A stretch of 64,000 bases of DNA. Source: Coliplasma sp045538555. Lineage in GTDB: Bacteria > Bacillota > Clostridia > Oscillospirales > CAG-382. Below, piece by piece: positions 25,725 through 32,878 of the stretch. Made by a program: the position numbers and the translations under genes. The notes below the pieces were generated by a model. It saw nothing but the letters and a program-made list of their open reading frames with translations, did not search any database and was not told the DNA's origin. The stretch's first letter is position 1. Each line of letters starts with the position of its first letter. The stretch is taken from the NCBI GenBank assembly GCA_045538555.1, contig JAZSRP010000004.1, positions 95,205 through 159,204 of the forward strand. The letters are read 5' to 3'.

Positions 25725-28580
25725 ATGAAAAAAATCCATTCACGCATCATCGCTCTGCTGCTTATTGTGATGATTTGCGTTCCGATGTGCTACGTTTCCT
25801 CCTCCGCTTATTATGCGGTAGAGGGTGACGTTACTTACTCCAGCAGCACGTATAGCGGATATACCGTTCATACACTGTCCTGCAACCCTACCACAGGTGA
25901 CTATATGCCCATGGTGTTTGCAGGTGCGGCAGGCGACGGTATGACCATTGCCAGCCATTACAGCACTGCTGTCAATACTTACGGCTATGATGTTGCGGGT
26001 GCTGTCAACGGCTCATTCTTCTATATGGATGACAGCTACAGCTACGGCAACCTTATCAACTCCTACGGTAACATGGGCGGTCTTAACATCTCCAACGGAA
26101 AGATCGTTGCTCACCTTGCCGGTTTTTATGATTCTGTTGTTACATTCACCTCTGCAGGTGAGATGAAGATCTGCGAGAGCAACCCCTTCATCAGCATGAA
26201 CATCAACGGAAACATTCTCAACGATACCAGTTGGCCCATGATCTATGCGGTCAACCAGGGATCCGGCAACGCTACTTGGGATGCCAGATACTACTACTTT
26301 GACTACTCCTGCGGCGGTTCTCCCCGTCTTTACTCCTCGGGTACCGTTATCCGTTGCAAAAAGGTTGACAACACCGACCTTGCAATGGGACAGACTCTGA
26401 TCGGTGAGGTTGTTTCCATCACCACCAACACCACCAACGGTTCCATGAACTCCGATGAGTTCATTCTCTTCATGAGATCCGGTTCCGAGTATGAATACCT
26501 CCACTCCGGTCTTGCTGTGGGCGACACCATCAAGATCTCTGCAGAGGAGTTGGTATCCGGTTCTGTTGATACAATGGAAGCTGCAAACAGCGCCATCACC
26601 AACGTTGGCTGGCTTGTTAAGAACGGTACCAACCAGACCACCATCAAGTCCACCATCGGTACTCACTCTGTGACATACGCATCTGCATGGACTGCATTTG
26701 GCACCAAGCCCGACGGCACCTTTGTTATCTTCACCAGCCCCGGATCCTCCGGATCCAGCGGTCTCACTCTCAGAAACGTTGCATCCTACATGATCAGTCT
26801 GGGCTGTACCAACGTTATCCGTATGGACGGCGGCGGATCTACCGGTATGTACGTTTCCAACACCGGCTCCGGCTATGCGGGATACAATCACTCCGCATCC
26901 AGAGAAGTTGCTGATGCCATCATGATCGTCAAGCGTTCCAGCGTTCAGATCAACGGTCTGAAAGAGGATTTTGCAGACGCTATCTCCGCTGCAGAGGAAA
27001 CTCTTGCAATGGGTGAATTTGAGGGTCTTGCAGACAAGATCGCTGAGGCAAAAGCGGTTTATAACAGCACACAATCCGTTTCCGGTGACTACAAGCGTGA
27101 GATCATGAAGCTCCTTGACTATTCAAGCGGCGACGGACTCCTTGATGCTGCTGTTGCAGCTGCATACGCAGTTTCTACCGGTGATTACTGTGACAGAATT
27201 TTGGACAAGATCCAGGCATACTATATTGAGGGTAAGCGTCTTTCTGCAGCAGGCGGAAGCGATACCATCATGAAGCAGCTTGCTCTCAAGATCAATACTG
27301 CGCTTGCTGACAAGACCTCTGCTCAGAACAGAGTTTCTCTCGGCAAGGCATATGCAGGACAGACCGCCAACACCGCTTATCCCGATTCCGGAAACAAAGA
27401 GCTGACTGACGGCGCACTTTATGGTTCTGCATACAATTCCGCTCAGTGGGCAGGATACCTCAAGGATCAGGCAAGCGGCTCTGACTCCAACGGTCAGTAC
27501 GCCGATATTATGATCGATCTTGGTGACTCTACCGCAATCAACGGATTCAGTCTTACCGCACTCAACTACACTGATTACGGCATCTATGCACCTGCAAAGG
27601 TCAGTGTTTATGCTTCTGACGATGCAAGTGATTTCTATTATCACTCCAGCCTTGAGCAGGTGATCACTCCCGTCGACGGTGCATATCAGACTATCATGTA
27701 TGATCTGGCAATCGATGAGGTAGAAACAAGATACGTGCTCTTCCGTGTATACTTTAACGGTTCTCACATCTTTATCGGTGAGACCAGCGTATATGCAAAC
27801 TCCGGCTCCGTAGGCGCAGGCATCACTCACTTTGATACCTATATTTATACCGACTATGCGGTTATCTACACCTCTGATTTCGGTACAGTAAATTCCACCA
27901 CCGCAAACCTCAACTGGGCTCACGGCTACCTCTGCACCTATGACAACGGCAGCTACGTAGTTGATCAGGTTGTATTCCCCAGCGGATCCACTACATACAG
28001 CTTCAGCGTTACCGGCGACAACATTCTCATCGGTCTCCACGGCAATGCATATGAGAATGCAAACGCTCAGGCGGCAGTTGCAGGCGACAAGGTATATCTG
28101 ACCGGTATTGATATTGCCAACGGTACCATCCTTCCCGCAGGCCGTATCACATTTGCAACTCCTTCTACCGGCTCCGTCACCTACACCGAGCCCACCATCA
28201 CTGTGGTTGATTCTGACAGCGGACTCACAATGAATGAAGACATTATTGTTGTAAATCAGGAGGGTCTCACCACAGAGGAGCTTCAGGATTCTATCCTTGA
28301 TCCCCGTGCTACCTTTGACGGCGCCATCGGCACAGGCCTTGAGATCGTTGTTGAAGAGATCAATGTTACCTACACCGTTTGCGTCATGGGCGACCTCAAC
28401 GGCGACGGCAAAGTGACCGCTATCGACTACCTCATGCTCAAGCGTACCGTTCTCGGCACCTACAGCAACAGCGCAGTCCAGGCAGTTGCAGGAAACGTTG
28501 ACGGAAGCGAAGGCAATGACGGCAGTGATTATCTCATGCTCAAGAGACACGTTCTCGGCACCTTCAATATCTACGAGTAA
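25725..28580 (+). CDS. Secreted NAGPA-domain phosphodiester glycosidase with dockerin (paralogue 3)
   Basis: 951 residues. Signal peptide about 1-28. NAGPA domain with VNGSFF (94-99), WTAFGTKPDGTFVIFTS and NVIRMDGGGSTGMY. Helical linker, discoidin-like domain (YADIMIDLGDSTAINGF to RYVLFRVYF), shared module (YTDYAVIYTSDFGT to LPAGRITFATP), extra segment, then a dockerin (about 888-951): GDLNGDGKVTAIDYLMLKR is canonical, while the second repeat VDGSEGNDGSDYLMLKR is degenerate. Closest in layout to paralogue 2. Codons are strongly biased like those of the ribosomal genes, more than in the two sisters, so it may be the most highly expressed. Confidence 0.88.
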   Translation: MKKIHSRIIALLLIVMICVPMCYVSSSAYYAVEGDVTYSSSTYSGYTVHTLSCNPTTGDYMPMVFAGAAGDGMTIASHYSTAVNTYGYDVAGAVNGSFFYMDDSYSYGNLINSYGNMGGLNISNGKIVAHLAGFYDSVVTFTSAGEMKICESNPFISMNINGNILNDTSWPMIYAVNQGSGNATWDARYYYFDYSCGGSPRLYSSGTVIRCKKVDNTDLAMGQTLIGEVVSITTNTTNGSMNSDEFILFMRSGSEYEYLHSGLAVGDTIKISAEELVSGSVDTMEAANSAITNVGWLVKNGTNQTTIKSTIGTHSVTYASAWTAFGTKPDGTFVIFTSPGSSGSSGLTLRNVASYMISLGCTNVIRMDGGGSTGMYVSNTGSGYAGYNHSASREVADAIMIVKRSSVQINGLKEDFADAISAAEETLAMGEFEGLADKIAEAKAVYNSTQSVSGDYKREIMKLLDYSSGDGLLDAAVAAAYAVSTGDYCDRILDKIQAYYIEGKRLSAAGGSDTIMKQLALKINTALADKTSAQNRVSLGKAYAGQTANTAYPDSGNKELTDGALYGSAYNSAQWAGYLKDQASGSDSNGQYADIMIDLGDSTAINGFSLTALNYTDYGIYAPAKVSVYASDDASDFYYHSSLEQVITPVDGAYQTIMYDLAIDEVETRYVLFRVYFNGSHIFIGETSVYANSGSVGAGITHFDTYIYTDYAVIYTSDFGTVNSTTANLNWAHGYLCTYDNGSYVVDQVVFPSGSTTYSFSVTGDNILIGLHGNAYENANAQAAVAGDKVYLTGIDIANGTILPAGRITFATPSTGSVTYTEPTITVVDSDSGLTMNEDIIVVNQEGLTTEELQDSILDPRATFDGAIGTGLEIVVEEINVTYTVCVMGDLNGDGKVTAIDYLMLKRTVLGTYSNSAVQAVAGNVDGSEGNDGSDYLMLKRHVLGTFNIYE

Positions 28581-28636
28581 TTTATTTCTCGTGCCAAAGG
28601 TACAAAAGAGCTAAATACCATAATTAAATGATTTTT

Positions 28637-28675
28637 GAAAGCATAGAATGTCACGAGGTGAAGTTCTATGCTTTC
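28637..28675 (+). promoter_or_regulatory. Inverted repeat enclosing the sigK start codon
   Basis: GAAAGCATAGAA (28637-28648) pairs perfectly with TTCTATGCTTTC (28664-28675). The ATG (28668-28670) is in the 3' arm and the Shine-Dalgarno GAGGTGA (28655-28661) is in the 15-base loop. Such a hairpin could limit translation initiation. Confidence 0.55.
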
Positions 28676-29351
28676 TTTTTTGCTGACAGCGCTGTCAAAA
28701 ATGTTTTTTTTGCTGCTTCGTACAGGAAATGCCGCATCATTTCCGCCCCCTCTGCCCAAGGAAGAGGAAAAAGCACTGTTTGTCCGTGCAAAAAAAGGTG
28801 ATTCTGCCGCACGGACAAAACTGATCGAACACAATCTTCGTCTGGTGGCGCATATCGTAAAAAAATATTATACCGGCGCAAAGGATCAGGAGGATCTGAT
28901 CTCTGTGGGTACGGTAGGGCTCATAAAAGCTATTGATTCTTTTGACATTTCAAATGGAGCAAGGTTTGCCACTTATGCGGGCAAATGCCTGCAAAATGAG
29001 ATACTCATGTATTTTCGGGCACAAAAAAAGCATCAGGGAGTCACCTCCATCAACGACAATGTAGACGTTGACAAGGACGGAAACCCTCTGACGTATCTCG
29101 AAATCATTGCAACTCCTGACGATATTGCCGATACTATCGATAAAAAAATAAAGCTGGAAAAAATAAAAAAAACAGTGGACACCCTGCTGACAGGAAGAGA
29201 AAAACAAATAATCGCCCTGCGCTACGGGCTGTGCAAAAGCGGAAAAAGATATGCTCAGCGAGACGTGGCGCAAAAACTGGGGATATCCCGCTCATACGTG
29301 TCCCGTATTGAAAAAAGCGCACTTGACAAGATCAGAGACAGCTTTTCTTAA
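28668..29351 (+). CDS. sigK: RNA polymerase sporulation sigma factor, SigK type
   Basis: 227 residues. Sigma-70 family: region 2 has NLRLVAHIVKKYYTGAKDQEDLISVGTVGLIKAIDSF and the -10 recognition helix FATYAGKCLQNEILMYFR; region 4 ends with YAQRDVAQKLGISRSYVSRIEKSALDKI. The hydrophobic start (MLSFLLTALSKMFFLLL, about 20 residues) is the pro-sequence typical of pro-sigma-K. The gene is uninterrupted, with no skin-type element. Late mother-cell transcription during sporulation is the family role. SigE-type promoter elements upstream were not convincing. Confidence 0.92.
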   Translation: MLSFLLTALSKMFFLLLRTGNAASFPPPLPKEEEKALFVRAKKGDSAARTKLIEHNLRLVAHIVKKYYTGAKDQEDLISVGTVGLIKAIDSFDISNGARFATYAGKCLQNEILMYFRAQKKHQGVTSINDNVDVDKDGNPLTYLEIIATPDDIADTIDKKIKLEKIKKTVDTLLTGREKQIIALRYGLCKSGKRYAQRDVAQKLGISRSYVSRIEKSALDKIRDSFS

Positions 29352-29360
29352 AATAACCAA

Positions 29361-29402
29361 AAAAGAAAGAGAAGATCCGCAATGGAAATCTTCTCTTTTT
29401 GT
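29361..29402. terminator. Bidirectional terminator
   Basis: Stem AAAGAGAAGAT/ATCTTCTCTTT with A and T runs, between converging sigK and the beta-helix lipoprotein gene. Confidence 0.85.
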
Positions 29403-29414
29403 TGTTTTTCTTTT

Positions 29415-31304
29415 TTAGCTTGCAGTTGCGGTTGCGGCAGCAGTGCCCTCCGTGTAGGTTCCGTCAACAAAAATTCCGTTTGTTGCTTCATTTGAATAAG
29501 AACCACCGGTAAATACCGTGCATTCGCCCTTGGCAAGGTCAGGGGATGAAAAGATGATGCTTTGGATCTGTTTTTTTGCTTGGAAGCAGATCACGTGACT
29601 CCCGGTGGAATCTTTTATGCTCACGGTTGTATCTGCCGGGATGTTGATACGAGTGGTAAGAACTGCCTGGTTTTGTGATGACACCGTTTGCATCATATCG
29701 GCAGTACCCACAGCAAGGAATGTTGCGCCGTTTACAGTAAAATGGGTGGAATAATCAATAGTTCCGTTTCCTCCGCCCACAGGGCCAAACACTGCTGCAA
29801 ATCCACCGCTCATCTCCACGCATCCGTTGGCATCGATGCCGTCGCCGGAAGCATCAATGATGCAGTAACCGCCTGTAAATGAAATTTTTCCGTCGGTGGA
29901 TTCAAATTGATTTTGACCCGGTCTGCCTCCGATGGAAGAGCCGTCGTTGCCTCCTGCGGCGTTGAGCCCGTCGTCACGTGACACAATTTGAATCGTTCCG
30001 TCAGTGATGTTTATTTCAACGGCCTCTACACCCTCATAGCTTTTTGAAATATTCAGATCGCCTCCGCTGATAGTTACTCTGCTGTCAGCGTGGATACCGT
30101 CGTCTCCCGAGGAGATGCTGAGGCTGCCTCCCATAACAGTGACGCTGTTGTTGGAATGTATTGCGTCATCAGAGGAATCGATGGTGATGCTGCCACCCGA
30201 AATAAGAACGGAAATTGCGCTTTTGAGTCCTTTTGCGCTGTCGGTGTTTGTCTGGTTTTGGTTTTGGTTGGGGTCAAAGGTACCGCCGCCCTGAGCGCCG
30301 CCGCCGTGGTCACCGCCGCCGGGATTGTTGGGCCTCTGGCCGCCCTCCGGCCTGCCTCCTTGAGGGGGACCGCCTTGAGGGGGACCGCCTTGAGGGGGAG
30401 TTCCGCCCCAATTGCCCCAGCCCTCCTGAGTGGAGGCGTTTGCGCTTCCGCCGCCGCTTTTCAGCACGAGAGTTCCGCCGGAAACAATCAGATCCCGCTC
30501 CGCCTGAATGGCATCAAGGGTGGATTCTATCTCAATATAACCGCCTGATACGGTGACAAATCCCTTGTCATAATCCTCGTCGTTGTCGCTCTGTATTCCG
30601 TCACCTCCTGCGGTAACAAAAACCGTTCCGTCGCTGATGACTACCGAGTCCTTGCCTTTTATGCCGTCGGCTACGGCGTTGACGTGCAAAATGCCTCCCG
30701 TCATTTCAAAATCGTCTTTGGTAACAATCCCTTTTGAATAGTTTCCACTGACGTAGAGGGTTCCCTGCCCCTTGATCTTGAGATCCGCTTTTGAAAAAAT
30801 GGCGGCATCGGGCGCGTCCTGCTCGGTATTTGAATATCCGGAACCGTCAGAAATGATGTTTACCGACCCTGCGGGAAGGTTGAGAACCACTTTTTTCGGT
30901 GCTTCGATAATATTTATGGCAGGGCCGTCTGTGGATGTAAGAGAAACTCCATTGAGCCAAACCTTGACACTGTCGGAGTCATTGGTATTGATGACAAGCC
31001 GTCCGTTTTGGGTGGTACCGCTGACCACGTATTGACCTTGTGAAAAAATCGTGACTGTGCTGCCATCGCATGAAGCGCCTTGCCCGTTGACAGAGGCAGA
31101 ATCTCCGTCAAAGTTAATGGCGGTGTACGCTCCGATATCCTCCATTTGCCCGGCAGTTACCTGTGCATCGGGAAGCTCAATTTTTTCGGGAATGCTGACG
31201 TCTGTTGAAGCGGCGGGCTGTGACTGCTCACCACCGCCATTGTTGCATGAAAACAGAGACAAGCACAGAACCGATATGATAAACAGAAAAATTATTTTTT
31301 TCAT
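29415..31304 (-). CDS. Lipoprotein with Cthe_2159-like (DUF4353) carbohydrate-binding beta-helix
   Basis: 629 residues. Lipobox LFSC, then repeated short beta-helix rungs: GPAINI, KADLKIKGQGTLYVSG, KDDFEMTGGILHV, GKDSVVISDGTVFVTAGGDG, the pattern of the polygalacturonate-binding protein Cthe_2159. The helix is interrupted by a Gly/Pro/Asn-rich linker (PPQGGPPQGGPPQGG, about residues 297-350) and then resumes (SVLISGGSITIDSSDDAIHS onward). Family role: calcium-dependent binding of acidic glycans. Exported and lipid-anchored. ATG 31304 has AGGAG upstream; the gene 80 bases upstream may share its transcript. Confidence 0.8.
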   Translation of the reverse strand: MKKIIFLFIISVLCLSLFSCNNGGGEQSQPAASTDVSIPEKIELPDAQVTAGQMEDIGAYTAINFDGDSASVNGQGASCDGSTVTIFSQGQYVVSGTTQNGRLVINTNDSDSVKVWLNGVSLTSTDGPAINIIEAPKKVVLNLPAGSVNIISDGSGYSNTEQDAPDAAIFSKADLKIKGQGTLYVSGNYSKGIVTKDDFEMTGGILHVNAVADGIKGKDSVVISDGTVFVTAGGDGIQSDNDEDYDKGFVTVSGGYIEIESTLDAIQAERDLIVSGGTLVLKSGGGSANASTQEGWGNWGGTPPQGGPPQGGPPQGGRPEGGQRPNNPGGGDHGGGAQGGGTFDPNQNQNQTNTDSAKGLKSAISVLISGGSITIDSSDDAIHSNNSVTVMGGSLSISSGDDGIHADSRVTISGGDLNISKSYEGVEAVEINITDGTIQIVSRDDGLNAAGGNDGSSIGGRPGQNQFESTDGKISFTGGYCIIDASGDGIDANGCVEMSGGFAAVFGPVGGGNGTIDYSTHFTVNGATFLAVGTADMMQTVSSQNQAVLTTRINIPADTTVSIKDSTGSHVICFQAKKQIQSIIFSSPDLAKGECTVFTGGSYSNEATNGIFVDGTYTEGTAAATATAS

Positions 31305-31383
31305 TCATGCGCTCCTTTCAGAAAAACAGAGTCGTTGTCTGTATAATAGGGACAAAAACTTGAAATAGAATTAAAAACAAATG

Positions 31384-31905
31384 TCAACCGTTGCTTTTTT
31401 GAAGGTCTTCCCACGGAATGTTGCCTTCGATACGGCTTTTTAGGGAGGTAATGAGTACAAACTGGTCAAATCTTCCGTTTTCGCCCAACAAAAAACCGTA
31501 TTCCTTGCCATCTCGACATAGGTTAGCGTATACTCCGTTGTCCGGCATTTGATATAGGTGCAAAACGCTTCCGTCCCCAAAGGAAATTATGAGCTCGTCC
31601 CGTGCATCATCCGGCATTCTAAATCCGCCTGCTTTTGCGTTTTGGATAAAATTGAAGAGATTTTTTGCATTTTGGGTGCATACCCTCACGCTCTCGCCAT
31701 GATAATCGGCACGGACAAGCGAGACGTCCTCATCGTTGGAAAGATATACCGCCTCAGCCAGCGACATGGTAAATCTGTCCCATCTGAGCTCAAGGGTGAC
31801 AGTATATACAATAATTGAAACAAAAACCAAAAGCCCTGCCAAAAACAATCCAAAAAATCCAAACAGCAGAGTTTTTTTCAGCTTTTGTTTTGCGGTGTAG
31901 GTCAT
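31384..31905 (-). CDS. Single-span membrane protein, unknown function
   Basis: 173 residues. Basic N-terminus (YTAKQKLKK), one membrane helix (about 12-36) and an extracytoplasmic domain of about 135 residues containing ELIISFGDGSVLHLYQ and KEYGFLLGENGRFDQFV. I recognise no family. It has its own promoter and lies upstream of the beta-helix lipoprotein in the same direction, so a shared operon is possible. Confidence 0.65.
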   Translation of the reverse strand: MTYTAKQKLKKTLLFGFFGLFLAGLLVFVSIIVYTVTLELRWDRFTMSLAEAVYLSNDEDVSLVRADYHGESVRVCTQNAKNLFNFIQNAKAGGFRMPDDARDELIISFGDGSVLHLYQMPDNGVYANLCRDGKEYGFLLGENGRFDQFVLITSLKSRIEGNIPWEDLQKSNG

Positions 31906-31928
31906 AAAAAGATTCCTTTTTTGTTGGG

Positions 31929-31957
31929 ATAATATAGTGTGATGCTTTTTGTATCAA
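31929..31957 (-). promoter_or_regulatory. Promoter of the single-span membrane protein gene
   Basis: Minus-strand TTGATA (31952-31957), 17 bases, TATTAT (31929-31934). Confidence 0.6.
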
Positions 31958-31994
31958 GATTATACCGCATTTTTCTCATGATTTCAATAACCTG

Positions 31995-32023
31995 TTGAAA
32001 TTCTGCGGGGGAGGAGTTATAAT
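31995..32023 (+). promoter_or_regulatory. Promoter of nrdG
   Basis: TTGAAA (31995-32000), 17 bases, TATAAT (32018-32023), 17 bases before ATG. No NrdR boxes seen. Confidence 0.65.
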
Positions 32024-32040
32024 AAATTTGAGGTGAAGAC

Positions 32041-32727
32041 ATGATTATTGAAGGATTGCAAAAGCTTACTCTTCTTGATTTTCCCGGCTGCGTTGCCGCA
32101 ACCCTTTTTTTGCACGGGTGCAACCTGAGGTGCCCCTTCTGCCACAATGCGGGGCTGGTGGTGCGCGGGGCGGAAAATTGCATTTCCATGGAGGAATTTG
32201 AGAGCTTTTTGAAAAAAAGAAAAGGGATTCTTGACGGAATCTGTGTTACGGGAGGGGAGCCCCTCATCAACAGTGATATAGACAAACTATTGCGGACCAT
32301 CAAGGATCACGGTTATAAAATAAAGCTGGATACCAACGGATTTTTCCCCAAAAAACTGAAAGAGCTGGTGGATGCAGGTCTGGCAGATTACGTAGCTATG
32401 GATATCAAGTCCTCTCCGGAAAATTATTCCCGTGCTTGCGGCGTCAATGCTGACGTGTCTCTTCCTATGGAGAGTGTGAAATATTTGATGAGCTGCGGAG
32501 TGGAATACGAGTTTCGTACCACTTGTGTGTCGGGACTGCATCTTGTGTCTGACTTTGAGTCTGTCGGCAGATGGATAAAGGGAGCAAAAAGGTATTTTTT
32601 GCAGCAATACGTGGATTCGGGCGACGTTATATCACCCGTGTTTTCTGCACCGTCAGAGGCGGAAATGCAAGCGTTTCTGGGCAAAGTCAGACCTTTTGTG
32701 CCAAATGCGGAAATTCGGGGAATGTGA
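32041..32727 (+). CDS. nrdG: Anaerobic ribonucleotide reductase activating protein NrdG
   Basis: 228 residues. Radical SAM activase that installs the glycyl radical on NrdD. [4Fe-4S] ligands C27, C31, C34 in LHGCNLRCPFCHNAGL, SAM-binding VTGGEPLI, and DTNGFF. Members of this branch start IIEGLQKLTLLDFPG, matching the gene next to NrdD. GAGGTGA precedes the ATG. nrdD follows after a terminator-like hairpin and has its own promoter. Confidence 0.95.
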   Translation: MIIEGLQKLTLLDFPGCVAATLFLHGCNLRCPFCHNAGLVVRGAENCISMEEFESFLKKRKGILDGICVTGGEPLINSDIDKLLRTIKDHGYKIKLDTNGFFPKKLKELVDAGLADYVAMDIKSSPENYSRACGVNADVSLPMESVKYLMSCGVEYEFRTTCVSGLHLVSDFESVGRWIKGAKRYFLQQYVDSGDVISPVFSAPSEAEMQAFLGKVRPFVPNAEIRGM

Positions 32728-32759
32728 TATACTGGTCAAGTTCCACAGATAAAAATGTG

Positions 32760-32803
32760 AAATGTTGTGCTTTTTGCCAAAGCACAACATTTTGTGTTTT
32801 TGG
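32760..32803 (+). terminator. Hairpin between nrdG and nrdD
   Basis: AAATGTTGTGCTTT-ttgcc-AAAGCACAACATTT, a 14-bp stem followed by a T-rich tail, just before the nrdD promoter. Confidence 0.75.
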
Positions 32804-32805
32804 TA

Positions 32806-32834
32806 TTGACAGGCACAGTATGTTGTGATATGAT
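32806..32834 (+). promoter_or_regulatory. Promoter of nrdD
   Basis: TTGACA (32806-32811), 17 bases, TATGAT (32829-32834). Confidence 0.75.
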
Positions 32835-32878
32835 AAGTTTGTTCGAAAATGAAAAAACAGACAAACGGGAGGAAAAAA

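Noticed and set aside
28668..29351. sigK interrupted by a skin-like element
   Set aside because: The frame is continuous through regions 2 and 4; no recombinase or junction is present.
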